Program-made: the position numbers and the translations under genes
Notes under the pieces: model-generated
Seen by the model: only the letters and a program-made list of their open reading frames with translations
Databases searched by the model: none
Told to the model about the DNA's origin: nothing
Source: CAZFVY01 sp964522665
GTDB taxonomy: Bacteria; Verrucomicrobiota; Verrucomicrobiia; Limisphaerales; CAZFVY01
Length of the DNA: 64,000 nt
Direction: 5' to 3'
Assembly: GCA_964522665.1 (NCBI GenBank)
Contig: CAZFVY010000025.1
Span: 1 to 64,000, forward strand
Shown: positions 36,512 through 45,923 of the stretch, piece by piece
Numbering within the stretch: the first letter of the stretch is position 1
Layout: the number at the start of each line of letters is the position of its first letter

Positions 36512-37660
36512 TCACGGACGATGCATCGCGCGGAATTTGCTCGGCGGCAGGCCGACCTCGCGGCGGAAGGCGACGCTGAGATATTCGACGTGGCTGAATC
36601 CCGACCGCTCCGCGATCTCTTCCAGCGGCAGATCGGTTTCGGTCAATAACTGGCGGACCCGGCTCAGTTTGACGCGCAGGATTTCCTCGTGCGGGGTTCG
36701 CCCGATGAATTTCTTGAAGTGGCCTTCCAACATACGGCGCGAATGCGGGACCTCTTTCAAGACGTCGCGGACTTGAATGCCGTCGCAGGCATGCTGTCGG
36801 ATGAAATGCACCGCTCGAGCCACATGGCGGTCGTCGATGGCAAGCACGTCCGTGGATTGCCGGGTGGCGATGCCAATCGGCGGAATCAAGTGCGCTTCCC
36901 CTTTCACCTTTTTGCCCGCCATCATTTCGTCGAGGAGGCGCGCGGCTTCGTACCCCGAACGGTGCGCGTTCGGGATGACGCTCGAGAGCGGCGGATCTGC
37001 CAATTCGCAGAGCAAGTCGTCGTTATCCACCCCAATCACCGCGACTTCATCCGGGACGGCGACGCCGATGCTGCGGCAGGCGTCCAGTAATTGTTTGCCG
37101 CGCAGGTCGTAACAGGCCAGGACGCCGACCGGCTTGGGCAATACTTTGATCCAATTCGCCAAATCATCGACGTGGGCTTCGTCGTCAAGCGGGAAGCCGC
37201 GCGTCGGGGAATAGATGAAGCAGCGTCCGCCGGCCGCGCGAACGCAGTTTTGAAAATGCTCGCAGCGCCATTTGGACCAGTTGAAACGGGCGTCGCCCGC
37301 GAAGGCGAAATTGCGAAAACCGCGTTCCTGCAGATGCTCGGCCGCCAAATGCGCGATGGCGCCGTCGTCGGTCTCGAACCACGGCAGCGACGGAATCAAC
37401 CGGGCGGCGCTGACATCGACCACGGGGATCGTCATGGGGCGCAACGCCGCTGCGATCGCTTCGTTTTCGATGCGTGAAATGATGCCCTGCCCCTTCCAGC
37501 GCCGGAGCCAGCCCGGCGCCTGGTCGCCGCGGCTATGCTCGGAAAGGTAAAAGGACCAGGGCCGATGTTCGCGGATGTAGGCCACGATCCCGCGCAGCAA
37601 CCCGCGGGCGTAGGAGTTCGAGGTCTCGACCAGCAACGCGACCTTTGGTGGCGACTTCAT
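36512..37660 (-). CDS. XylR-type transcriptional regulator (sugar-binding domain plus AraC HTH)
   Basis: A 382-residue regulator. Residues about 4-270 are a periplasmic-binding-protein-like sensor (KVALLVETSNSYARGLLRGI; later VIGVDNDDLLCELADPPLSS), the LacI/XylR arrangement. Residues about 285-382 are an AraC-type DNA-binding domain (VPHSRRMLEGHFKKFIGRTP; EEIAERSGFSHVEYLSVAFR). The start at 37660 gives MKSPPK; the longer frame is unlikely. It is divergent from the 1421-residue ThuA/dehydrogenase gene with a 191-base gap, so it probably controls that gene in response to a sugar. Confidence 0.9.
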   Translation of the reverse strand: MKSPPKVALLVETSNSYARGLLRGIVAYIREHRPWSFYLSEHSRGDQAPGWLRRWKGQGIISRIENEAIAAALRPMTIPVVDVSAARLIPSLPWFETDDGAIAHLAAEHLQERGFRNFAFAGDARFNWSKWRCEHFQNCVRAAGGRCFIYSPTRGFPLDDEAHVDDLANWIKVLPKPVGVLACYDLRGKQLLDACRSIGVAVPDEVAVIGVDNDDLLCELADPPLSSVIPNAHRSGYEAARLLDEMMAGKKVKGEAHLIPPIGIATRQSTDVLAIDDRHVARAVHFIRQHACDGIQVRDVLKEVPHSRRMLEGHFKKFIGRTPHEEILRVKLSRVRQLLTETDLPLEEIAERSGFSHVEYLSVAFRREVGLPPSKFRAMHRP

Positions 37661-37851
37661 GGGAGTATCGGCAATGCGCAAAAAACGACCCAACCGCGCG
37701 TTTGGCCCGGGAGCGTCGGAATCTGGCCTTGTTTACACTTGTGCGTCCTCGGTGCGAAGGTAAAAATTCACAATAAATATGCGCGGAACCTCATGGCCAG
37801 AGGTACGCCCGACGGGAATTAATAACCGGTAATCGCCGGCAGTTATAAAAC

Positions 37852-40800
37852 ATGAAGACTTCAATTTGTTCTCGCGGCGCGCGCTGGTTTTTGACCGGCG
37901 CGCTAACGCTCACCCTGGGCCTGGCTTTCGCGTCCGCGCGGGCCGAGTACGCGCCGCCGCTCCGCGCGCTTTTCCTGGGCGACAACGGCCACCACAAGCC
38001 CGCGGATCGGTTCAAACAGTTGCAACCGGCGATGGCGTCGCGGGGCATCGAGGTGGAGTACACGGACTCGCTCGCCGATTTGAATCCGGCCAAGCTCGCC
38101 GGCTACGACTGCCTGCTGATCTACGCGAACCACACAGCGATCGCCCCCGCGCAGGAAAAAGCGCTGCTGGATTACGTCGCCGCCGGGGGCGGCTTCGTGC
38201 CGCTGCACTGCGCCTCATATTGCTTCCTCAATTCGCCGGCGTATATCGATTTGGTGGGCGGGCAATTCCTCTCGCACGGCACGGGGGTGTTTCACGACAC
38301 GATCGTGCGTCCCGACCATCCGATCATGAAGGGACTGTCACCGATCGAAAGCTGGGACGAAACCTACGTGCATACCAAGCTGAATCCCAAGAACGTCGTT
38401 TTGGCGGAGCGGGTCGAGGGCGATCATCACGAACCCTATACCTGGGCGCGCGAGCAGGGCAAAGGCAGAATCTTCTACACTGCCTGGGGTCATGACCAGC
38501 GCACCTGGTCGAATCCCGGTTTTCTGGCGCTCGTTGAGAATGGGATCCGCTGGGCCGCGGCCAATTCACCGAACCGGCTCCAGGCGCATACCGGTTTGAA
38601 GCCGTTCGAGTTTACGGAATCGCCGGCGAATATTCCCAATTACACCGTGGGCGCCCGCTGGGGCGCGCAATCCGAGCCGATCCGCACGATGCAAAAGCCG
38701 CTTGAACCGGCGGAATCGATGAAGCATTTGGTCACGTTTCCCGAGTTTGACGTCAAGCTTTTCGCCAGCGAGCCGCAAATCTACAAACCGATCTGGATGG
38801 CGTGGGACGAGCGCGGACGTTTGTGGATCGCCGAAACCATCGACTATCCGAACAATATGCAGCCACCCGGCGAGGGCCACGACCGGATTTCGATTTGTGA
38901 GGATACGGATGGCGACGGCATCGCGGACAAATTCACGGTCTTTGCGGACAAGCTGAGCGTCCCGACGAGCTTCGTCTTCGCCAATGGCGGTATCATCGTC
39001 GTCCACTCGGGCAAGACCGAGTTTTTCAAGGATACCGATGGCGACGGCAAGGCTGACGTCCGACAGGTCCTCTTTACCGGGTGGGGAACGAACGACACGC
39101 ATGCGGGTCCCAGCAACTTGCACTATGGATTCGACAACTGGATCTGGGGCACGGTCGGTTATTCCGGTTTCCGCGGTGAAGTGGGAGGCAAGCGGATTCA
39201 GTTCGGGCAGGGGATTTACCGGTTCAAGCCGGATGGCTCCAAGCTCGAATTCATCCGGGCCAGCAACAACAACACTTGGGGCCTCGGATTCAACGAGGAG
39301 GGAATCGTCTTCGGCTCGACCGCCAACGGCAACGCCAGCATGTACATGCCAATTCCCAATCGGTATTACGAAGCCGTTAACGGTTGGTCGGCCGGACCTT
39401 TGCAAACCATCGCGGACAGCCAGCGTTACTTCCCGATCACCGACAAGGTCCGGCAGGTCGATTATTTCGGCCGTTATACGGCCGGCGCGGGCAGCGGGAT
39501 TTACACGGCGCGGAATTTTCCGAAGGAGTATTGGGACGCCGTGCAGTTCGTCGCGGAGCCGACCGGCCATTTGCTCGGGAAGTTTCATTTGGAGGCGCGC
39601 GGGGCCGATTTCATCGCGCACAACGGCCGCAACTTCACCGCGAGCGACGACGAATGGACGGCGCCGATTTGCGCCGAGGTCGGACCCGATGGCGCGCTCT
39701 GGATGATCGACTGGTATAACTACATCATTCAGCACAATCCCACGCCGCAAGGTTTTCGCACCGGCCGGGGCAACGCCTACGACACACCCCTGCGGGACAA
39801 AACGCACGGACGCATCTATCGCCTCGTCTATAAAAACGCGAAGCCGGCGCCAAAACTTAATCTCGCGAAGGCCAGTCCGCGGCAATTGGTCGCCGCGCTG
39901 GGGAATGATAATCTGCTCTGGCGCATGACCGCGCAGCGTCTCCTTGTCCAGCGGGGACAGAAGGACGTTGTGCCCGCGCTGTGCGACTTGGTTCGCTCGC
40001 CGCATTTGGATGAACTCGGCTTGGCGCCGGCCGCGTTGCACGCGCTTTGGACGCTCGACGGTCTCGGCGCCCTTTCGGGCAATGATTCGCCGGGCACGCG
40101 TGCGGCCCTCAGCGCCTTAGGCAGCCGCGTAGCCAGCGTCCGCCGGACCGCGGTGACGGTCCTGCCGCGAACGCCGGAGAATCTCGCGGCGATTTTGCGG
40201 CAGAAACTACTGGATGATCCGGACCCGCAGGTTCGTCTCGCCGGGTTGCTCGCGCTTTCCGAGATGCCGGCGACTGACGTCGCGGGCGAGGCGGTTTACG
40301 CGATGCTGCAACAGCCGCGCAACGCCGATGACCGGTGGCTCCCTGACGCGGCGACCGCCGCGGCCGCGCGTAATGATTTCAGTTTTCTGAAAGCCGCGAT
40401 GGCTAGTTTCAAGCCGGCCACTCCCGGCGGCCAGCCGGAAGCGCAGGCTAATTTGATCGCGAATCCGTCCTTCGAAAATGAGAAGGACGGCAAACCGATC
40501 GGCTGGCGGGCCTCTCGGTTTGGCGGACGCCAGGTTGAACAGTCGCTCGCCGCGATCGGCCACACCGGTAGCCGCAGCGTCAAGGTCGCCTCCGAGCAGG
40601 GCGCGGACGCGGGTTGGTCGATCACCGTCGCCGTTAAACCGCGCACCGATTACCGGCTTTCCGGTTGGATTAAGACCGAGAATCTACGGCGGGTCGCCGG
40701 GGGGCGTGGCGCGTTACTCAACATCCACGAGTTGCAGGACCCTGATCATGGCGCCACGAAGGGAATTGCCGGGGACAACGACTGGACGCGTGTCGAGGTG

Positions 40801-42117
40801 ACGTTCAATTCCAGCGACATGACCGAGGTGACGATCAACTGCCTGTTCGGCGGCTGGGGACAGGCGCGGGGCGCGGCGTGGTTTGACGACATTGAATTAA
40901 CTCAGGTCGGCGATTCCGCGCTGGCGGGCGAGGTCGGGCGCGTGGTGCGTTTGGTGACCGCGAGTTACGCGCAGCGGGGGCCAGTCGATACCATCGTCGC
41001 GATGTTGTTGGCGCTCAAGACCGCGGCGCCTTCATTGGCGGTGCCGATTCTGGATGGCTTGGTGTGGGGCTGGCCGGAGGGCAAATCGCCCACGTTGAAC
41101 GACGCGGACAAACATACGCTGACCGGGTTGATGGACGCGTTGCCCGAGTCGGAGCGCGACCGTTTGCTGGCTTTGGCGCAGAAATGGGGGAACACGGAGT
41201 TGTTCGGCGCCAATGTGGCCGCGATTGTGGCGACCTTGGAAAAACAAGTGACCGATGACGCGATCGCCGAGAGTCAGCGCGTCGCGGCCGCGAAACGCTG
41301 GCTCGGTTTGGACGATAAGCCGGCGGTGGTCGAAACGGTGCTCAAACAAGTGAACCTGCTCACTCCTCCCGGACTGGCGACGGGCCTGATGGGCGCGCTC
41401 TCGGAAAGTCGCGATCCCAAGACCGGCGCGGCGGTCGTGGCGCATTGGCCCGAGTTGGGACTGGCCGCGCGGCGGGCCGCGATTGGCGCATTGTTGCGGC
41501 GCACCGAATGGGCCTTGGCGTTGCTCGACTCGATTCAGAAAAACAAGATTCAAAAAACCGATCTGGCGCCGGAGTATTGGTCGCAGTTGAAGTCGAATCC
41601 CAACCGCGCCGTATCCGGCATCGCGACGCGCCTGGCGGAGTCGGGCAACGCGATCTCGGCGGACCGCGAGGCGGTCGTCAAGAAGTTGCTCCCATTGGCC
41701 AAGGAAAACGGCGATATCAATCGGGGCAAAGAAGTTTTCACGACGACCTGCTCGACCTGCCACACGTTCAACGGCGCGGGCGGCAAAATCGGCCCCGACT
41801 TGACTGGCGTCGGCGCGCGCGAACGGAGTGAGATTCTCATCGACATCCTCGACCCCAACCGTTCGGTCGAAGCAAATTTCCGGCTTTGGAACGTGACGAC
41901 GAAAGGGGGCGAAACCTTCTCCGGGCGCATGGAAACCGAGACCCAAACCACGGTTGAAATCCTCGACACCGCCGGTCAAAAGCATGTCATTCAGCGTAAG
42001 GACATCGCCACGCTCGAGGGCACCTTGCTCTCGATCATGCCCAATGGATTTGAATCGCTGCCACCGGACGATTTGAAGGCCCTGCTCACGTACCTCACCC
42101 AGACGCGACCTCAATAG
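37852..42117 (+). CDS. ThuA / PVC-type dehydrogenase / HEAT / cytochrome c fusion protein
   Basis: A 1421-residue exported redox protein. A signal peptide ends near residue 31 (AFASARA). Residues about 35-245 are a ThuA-like (class I glutamine amidotransferase fold) domain (LFLGDNGHHKPADRFKQL; YTAWGHDQRTW). Residues about 285-660 are the membrane-bound dehydrogenase domain of Planctomycetes/Verrucomicrobia (TIGR02604; WMAWDERGRLWIAETIDYPN). HEAT-like helices follow, then a carbohydrate-binding-like domain from about 867 (NLIANPSFENEKDGKPIGW) to 1020, more helices, and a C-terminal TIGR02603 haem domain with CSTCH at 1300-1304. It probably oxidises a sugar and passes electrons to the haem; substrate unknown. 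Confidence 0.92.
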   Translation: MKTSICSRGARWFLTGALTLTLGLAFASARAEYAPPLRALFLGDNGHHKPADRFKQLQPAMASRGIEVEYTDSLADLNPAKLAGYDCLLIYANHTAIAPAQEKALLDYVAAGGGFVPLHCASYCFLNSPAYIDLVGGQFLSHGTGVFHDTIVRPDHPIMKGLSPIESWDETYVHTKLNPKNVVLAERVEGDHHEPYTWAREQGKGRIFYTAWGHDQRTWSNPGFLALVENGIRWAAANSPNRLQAHTGLKPFEFTESPANIPNYTVGARWGAQSEPIRTMQKPLEPAESMKHLVTFPEFDVKLFASEPQIYKPIWMAWDERGRLWIAETIDYPNNMQPPGEGHDRISICEDTDGDGIADKFTVFADKLSVPTSFVFANGGIIVVHSGKTEFFKDTDGDGKADVRQVLFTGWGTNDTHAGPSNLHYGFDNWIWGTVGYSGFRGEVGGKRIQFGQGIYRFKPDGSKLEFIRASNNNTWGLGFNEEGIVFGSTANGNASMYMPIPNRYYEAVNGWSAGPLQTIADSQRYFPITDKVRQVDYFGRYTAGAGSGIYTARNFPKEYWDAVQFVAEPTGHLLGKFHLEARGADFIAHNGRNFTASDDEWTAPICAEVGPDGALWMIDWYNYIIQHNPTPQGFRTGRGNAYDTPLRDKTHGRIYRLVYKNAKPAPKLNLAKASPRQLVAALGNDNLLWRMTAQRLLVQRGQKDVVPALCDLVRSPHLDELGLAPAALHALWTLDGLGALSGNDSPGTRAALSALGSRVASVRRTAVTVLPRTPENLAAILRQKLLDDPDPQVRLAGLLALSEMPATDVAGEAVYAMLQQPRNADDRWLPDAATAAAARNDFSFLKAAMASFKPATPGGQPEAQANLIANPSFENEKDGKPIGWRASRFGGRQVEQSLAAIGHTGSRSVKVASEQGADAGWSITVAVKPRTDYRLSGWIKTENLRRVAGGRGALLNIHELQDPDHGATKGIAGDNDWTRVEVTFNSSDMTEVTINCLFGGWGQARGAAWFDDIELTQVGDSALAGEVGRVVRLVTASYAQRGPVDTIVAMLLALKTAAPSLAVPILDGLVWGWPEGKSPTLNDADKHTLTGLMDALPESERDRLLALAQKWGNTELFGANVAAIVATLEKQVTDDAIAESQRVAAAKRWLGLDDKPAVVETVLKQVNLLTPPGLATGLMGALSESRDPKTGAAVVAHWPELGLAARRAAIGALLRRTEWALALLDSIQKNKIQKTDLAPEYWSQLKSNPNRAVSGIATRLAESGNAISADREAVVKKLLPLAKENGDINRGKEVFTTTCSTCHTFNGAGGKIGPDLTGVGARERSEILIDILDPNRSVEANFRLWNVTTKGGETFSGRMETETQTTVEILDTAGQKHVIQRKDIATLEGTLLSIMPNGFESLPPDDLKALLTYLTQTRPQ

Positions 42118-42201
42118 ACTGGGCGCTCAAACGAGCAGGCGCGCTCCCGGCCCTCGTCCGCAAGAAGCGCGCCGCCGTTGTCGTCGCGCCTACCGCAATA
42201 T

Positions 42202-43044
42202 TTACTGCAATAGGACGCTGGTACGATCCTTGAGCCAGTCGAAGTCGGTGGTCGGCGACGCCGTAAAGCTGCCGTTGACGGCGCCTTGACGCGGGGGGCG
42301 AATGGTCCCGGTCGGGCCGCCCACCACCCAGCGGTGGGTTTCGCAGTGGCCGTCCGCGAACGAAAAATTCGCGCCGCCGCTGTGATACGAGCCGGGCAGA
42401 TTGCCCCAGACGTAGGTCTCGAGGCGATTGACAAAAAACCCGTCATTCAGCGTGTCGGGATGCTCGTCCAGGAATACAAATGTTTGGGCGGGTCGCACCA
42501 TGTCCGAGGATTTCAAAAACTGGCGGTAGGTGGGATTGAAGCTGTTCGTCAGTACGCCCGGATTGCCGACCATGGCGTTCATCGAGACGCTGCGGATCCG
42601 GGGCCCATCGGCGGCCTGGGCGGTGTCGGAGGGGCATTTGTAAATGCCGGTTGCGCGAGCGACGTACGGGCCCAATTTGGCGTCGGTCAGGAGCACCAGA
42701 TTGGTATTGTCCGGACTGTCGGTCCAGTCTTCAACGTTATTGACCCAATTCTGATGCTGGTCGCGGGTTTGGCCGATGCCGTGATTGTTCACGTAGGCGT
42801 CGTCATTGTCGTCCGGGTACATCGCCCAACCCAGCGAAAGCTGTTTGATATTATTCTGGCAGGCGATGGCCTGGGCTTTGGCCTTGGATTTCGAGAGCGC
42901 GGGGAGCAGCAGGCTCGCGAGAATCGCGATGATGGCGATAACGACCAACAATTCAATCAGCGTAAAGCCGATGTGCCGGCGGGCGGGCGCAGAGTCCGTC
43001 ATTCTGCCGTCGCGCGATCCTCTCGGTGTATTCTTTTGGCTCAT
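42202..43044 (-). CDS. Prepilin-type N-cleavage pseudopilin, H-X9-DG type (DUF1559-like)
   Basis: A 280-residue type II secretion/pilin-like protein. GFTLIELLVVIAIIAILASL is the prepilin cleavage and transmembrane segment (about 26-45), preceded by a short charged leader. The C-terminal region has FADGHCETHRW, the H-X9-DG-type motif that marks the large family expanded in Planctomycetes and Verrucomicrobia. MTDSAPARRH fourteen residues in is an alternative start. Exact function of these abundant pseudopilins is unknown. Confidence 0.92.
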   Translation of the reverse strand: MSQKNTPRGSRDGRMTDSAPARRHIGFTLIELLVVIAIIAILASLLLPALSKSKAKAQAIACQNNIKQLSLGWAMYPDDNDDAYVNNHGIGQTRDQHQNWVNNVEDWTDSPDNTNLVLLTDAKLGPYVARATGIYKCPSDTAQAADGPRIRSVSMNAMVGNPGVLTNSFNPTYRQFLKSSDMVRPAQTFVFLDEHPDTLNDGFFVNRLETYVWGNLPGSYHSGGANFSFADGHCETHRWVVGGPTGTIRPPRQGAVNGSFTASPTTDFDWLKDRTSVLLQ

Positions 43045-43238
43045 TCCGGCGGCACTTTAATCCTCCGGCGACGATTGTGCAAAGGTTGCGAAGGGGAAAC
43101 GACATTTTATTGCGCGCGAGGCGAATTCGCCGCCGGCCCGAGTGGTGGTCTCGTCTCGCCCTGGTCTGAGGCGGGCGTCGCGGGCGCGCGAGTAAGAACC
43201 GGCTTGGCAGGCGAACGGGGCCGGCATAGACTCGGCGC

Positions 43239-43871
43239 ATGAAAAAATCCTTAGTTATTTTGTCAGCGCTCCTTTGCTCGGCGGCCGGAAGCCTGCTTGC
43301 GGCCGATTCCGAGGAGGGTTTCGTATCCATCTTTGACGGCAAGAGCTTCGACGGTTGGAAGCCGGCGAAGGAACACTCGGACACCTGGAAGCTGGAAGAC
43401 GGGGCGTTCGTGACGCGGGGCCAGCGGTGCCATCTTTTTTACGTCGGCGACCCGAAGCCGTTTAAGAATTTTGAAATCCGCGTCGATGTGATGACCGACC
43501 CGGTCTCCAATGGCGGAATCTACTTCCACACGAAATACCAGGAAGAGGGCTGGCCGAAGAATGGTTTTGAGTGCCAGGTCAACAATACGCACGGCGACTG
43601 GAAAAAGACCGGCAGCATCTACGACATCGTCAATGTGCCGGGATCGCCCGCCAAGGATGGCCAGTGGTGGACGCAGAGCATCAAGGTGGAAGGCAACAAG
43701 GTCACCGTGAGGATCGACGGCAAGCTGCTGCTCGAATACACCGAGCCGCCGGGCGCGCAACCGGGCAAGGATTTCGCCCGCAAATTGGATGAGGGCACGT
43801 TCGCGCTGCAAGCGCACGATCCGAAGAGCGTCGTTCGTTACAAGAACATCCGGGTCAAACGCCTCGACTGA
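43239..43871 (+). CDS. Exported DUF1080 (3-keto-disaccharide hydrolase-type) protein
   Basis: A 210-residue secreted protein with a signal peptide (KKSLVILSALLCSAAGSLLA). The DUF1080 domain fills residues about 26-208: FVSIFDGKSFDGWK at the start, GGIYFHTKYQEEGW in the middle, GQWWTQSIKVEGNKVTVRID near the end. The concanavalin-like fold acts on 3-keto-glycosides in characterised members, so it may continue sugar degradation begun by the dehydrogenases nearby; this is inference. Confidence 0.92.
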   Translation: MKKSLVILSALLCSAAGSLLAADSEEGFVSIFDGKSFDGWKPAKEHSDTWKLEDGAFVTRGQRCHLFYVGDPKPFKNFEIRVDVMTDPVSNGGIYFHTKYQEEGWPKNGFECQVNNTHGDWKKTGSIYDIVNVPGSPAKDGQWWTQSIKVEGNKVTVRIDGKLLLEYTEPPGAQPGKDFARKLDEGTFALQAHDPKSVVRYKNIRVKRLD

Positions 43872-43899
43872 GCCGCTTCCGGTAATTGATCTTCGACGC

Positions 43900-43937
43900 G
43901 CGCCCGCCGGAATTCCTGGCGGGTGCGTTTTTCTTTC
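43900..43937 (+). terminator. Intrinsic terminator after the DUF1080 gene
   Basis: A 10-bp stem with one G-U pair (43900-43909 with 43919-43928), loop ggaattcct, followed by tttttcttt. It lies 28 bases past the DUF1080 stop and before the convergent anti-sigma-like gene. Confidence 0.75.
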
Positions 43938-43977
43938 AAGCTCGAAAGTCCCCGGCTTGGGACGCGGTCAACGGACT

Positions 43978-45282
43978 TCACTTCTTGGCGGGAACGGCGT
44001 CCACCTGGATTTGGTTGCTGCCGCCGATCGTCGCCTGCCCGCGGACGCGCGAGTTCTGGAAGAACAGTGAATTCTGCATTACCGCGCCGTTGAATGAGGT
44101 GATCGAGTTGGAAGCCGTGGCAGCGAGTTGTCCGCCGGCCCCCGCCGCGGCGTTGGCGGCGATCCCACCGAGGGCGACCGCCGGCTCGGGAGCATTCGCG
44201 CCGGACTCGACCGCGCCGACGAACACCACCGATTGCTGGAGCTTTTGATTCGTGCCGGCGACGCGAAAGCCGTAGCTCTGTCCGGCGACGACGCTGGTCG
44301 TGGAGCCGGTTACGCCCGCGAGGTCCGCGTAGGCGTCATACGCGCGCCGCGCCAGAACGTTTGTCCGCGCCAGCACGTCGGGACTTAGCCCGAAGGTGGA
44401 CTGATCCGGAGCCACCGGGAAGACCGTGCCATCGTAGGTCGAACCGTCCGCGTCGATGACTCGTATTTGCTGGCCGACCTGAAGCATTTCGAAGGACGAG
44501 AGCACGTTGGTCACGGCAACGCCGCGCGATTCGTTGAGGAAGCGTTCCGGTCGATTCTCGGCTTTCGCGCTCTGAGTTGGCGGAACCTGATACGCCCAGT
44601 TGACGTAGGCCAAGCGGGAGCTTGGCGCGGCTTCGGCGACGGGTTTGCCTACTTGAGACGCCAGACCGAGGTCCATCAGCTGAGTCTGCTTGCTGAGTTT
44701 CCCCACCTCAGACGCCAGGTCTTTTGCCTCGGCGAGCTTTTCGCCCGATTCGGCCCCGCGCGGCGTTGGGGCGGCGGACAACTGTGATCGGTCTTCGATC
44801 GCGACGGATTTATCGCGAGGATTTTCGTCCCGTCGCAGTTGAGCCAGTTTCCCTTCGTCGGCGGGTCTGGGGGCCGCGCTCGGGGCGGCCAACGTCGTCG
44901 GCGCCGAGAGTCCGAGGGACCTTGATTCCGCCTCCGCCGGTTTGGCGGCGGTGAGCCTTGGGAGTTCGGATTCCCGCTGTCGAACCGTCTGTCCGGGTTC
45001 TGCCGACGGGCCGGCTTTCTCCAACGCGGGACTCCAAATCATGAGGCCGACGAGCACGCAGAACAGGCCGACCGCGGCGGCAAACCAGGGCCGCACGCCC
45101 GCGAGCCAGGCGAACACGGGCGGCCTCTGGGGCGCGTTCGACCGATAGACGCGAGCCACTTCGTCTTGCAGGAGCTTGCGCGAGGCGGGGCGCAACTCAA
45201 AGGGCGCGCCAGCCTCTTGCTTGCGCTTTTCCGCCGCGGCCTTGAGCAGGGCTTCAATATTCTTTTCGGGAGGCGCTGACAT
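43978..45282 (-). CDS. Probable anti-sigma factor / single-pass membrane protein
   Basis: A 434-residue protein with a charged N-terminus (about 1-60, helical, candidate sigma-binding region), one membrane segment near residues 66-85 (AAAVGLFCVLVGLMIW) and a large extracytoplasmic region rich in Ala, Ser and Gln. Near the C-terminus a ~60-residue Ala/Gly/Asn-rich tract is followed by a short beta-like segment. The family is not recognised. It is encoded ten bases after the ECF sigma gene, and that arrangement plus topology is the basis for the anti-sigma call. The ATG at 45282 is preferred over TTG 45291. Confidence 0.6.
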   Translation of the reverse strand: MSAPPEKNIEALLKAAAEKRKQEAGAPFELRPASRKLLQDEVARVYRSNAPQRPPVFAWLAGVRPWFAAAVGLFCVLVGLMIWSPALEKAGPSAEPGQTVRQRESELPRLTAAKPAEAESRSLGLSAPTTLAAPSAAPRPADEGKLAQLRRDENPRDKSVAIEDRSQLSAAPTPRGAESGEKLAEAKDLASEVGKLSKQTQLMDLGLASQVGKPVAEAAPSSRLAYVNWAYQVPPTQSAKAENRPERFLNESRGVAVTNVLSSFEMLQVGQQIRVIDADGSTYDGTVFPVAPDQSTFGLSPDVLARTNVLARRAYDAYADLAGVTGSTTSVVAGQSYGFRVAGTNQKLQQSVVFVGAVESGANAPEPAVALGGIAANAAAGAGGQLAATASNSITSFNGAVMQNSLFFQNSRVRGQATIGGSNQIQVDAVPAKK

Positions 45283-45292
45283 AATGCCCAAT

Positions 45293-45916
45293 TCAATTAG
45301 ACGGGATCACGGTCGATTTGTCTCCCGCGAAAACCTTTCGCGCGATGGTCTCGAGTTGGTCGAGGCATTTGCTGAGCCGGGAACTGACGGTTTTCGGATG
45401 CAGATTCAAGGCCCGGCTGATTTCTTCGTACGCGAGGTCGCCAAAGTATCGCAGTTCGATGATTTCCTGGCATGGCCCGCCCAAGCGGTCCAGCGCGACG
45501 CGCAACTGGCCCAGCGCTTCGCGGTTGGCCAGGAGGGCGTCGGGCGCGGGCAGCTGGGCTGGCGGGTCGAGCGTCAGCCCGGTCTCAGGTTCTTCGGCGT
45601 TGAGCGAAAGGATGGTCTGACCGCCGCCGCGCTTCGCGGCCCGCTGGCGCTCGCGGTAGTCGCGCGCCTTGTTGGCGGCGATCCGAAAAAGCCACGTTTG
45701 GAACTGGCTTGAACCGTGAAAGGAACCGAGGTTCTTGATGACCGAGAGAAAAACCTCCTGGCAAATCTCCTCGACGTCCTCCCGGCTGAATTCGGGCGCG
45801 AGTTGAAAAATGAACCGGCCCGCGGCGGCGTAGTGCCGTTCGAATAATTCGTCCCACGCCCGGGCGTCGCCACGGGCGCAACGGGCAAGCAGGTCAGCTT
45901 CGCCAGCGACGGCCAT
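45293..45916 (-). CDS. ECF-type RNA polymerase sigma factor
   Basis: A 207-residue sigma-70 family extracytoplasmic-function factor. Region 2 spans about 10-85 (AWDELFERHYAAAGRFIFQL; FQTWLFRIAANKARDYRERQ), and region 4 spans about 135-190 (CQEIIELRYFGDLAYEEISR; LHPKTVSSRLSKCLDQL). It is followed closely by a membrane protein that may be its anti-sigma factor. The target promoters and signal are not visible. Confidence 0.92.
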   Translation of the reverse strand: MAVAGEADLLARCARGDARAWDELFERHYAAAGRFIFQLAPEFSREDVEEICQEVFLSVIKNLGSFHGSSQFQTWLFRIAANKARDYRERQRAAKRGGGQTILSLNAEEPETGLTLDPPAQLPAPDALLANREALGQLRVALDRLGGPCQEIIELRYFGDLAYEEISRALNLHPKTVSSRLSKCLDQLETIARKVFAGDKSTVIPSN

Positions 45917-45923
45917 ACGCGCG

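Noticed and set aside
36138..36515. 125-residue frame across the inverted-repeat element
   Set aside because: It spans both inverted repeats and the ada start, has no domain, and is better explained by a non-coding mobile element.
38566..40041. 491-residue frame antisense to the dehydrogenase gene
   Set aside because: Opposite-strand shadow of a well-supported multidomain gene.
41032..42114. 360-residue frame antisense to the cytochrome domain
   Set aside because: Shadow of the coding strand that carries CxxCH; no domain is visible in the antisense frame.
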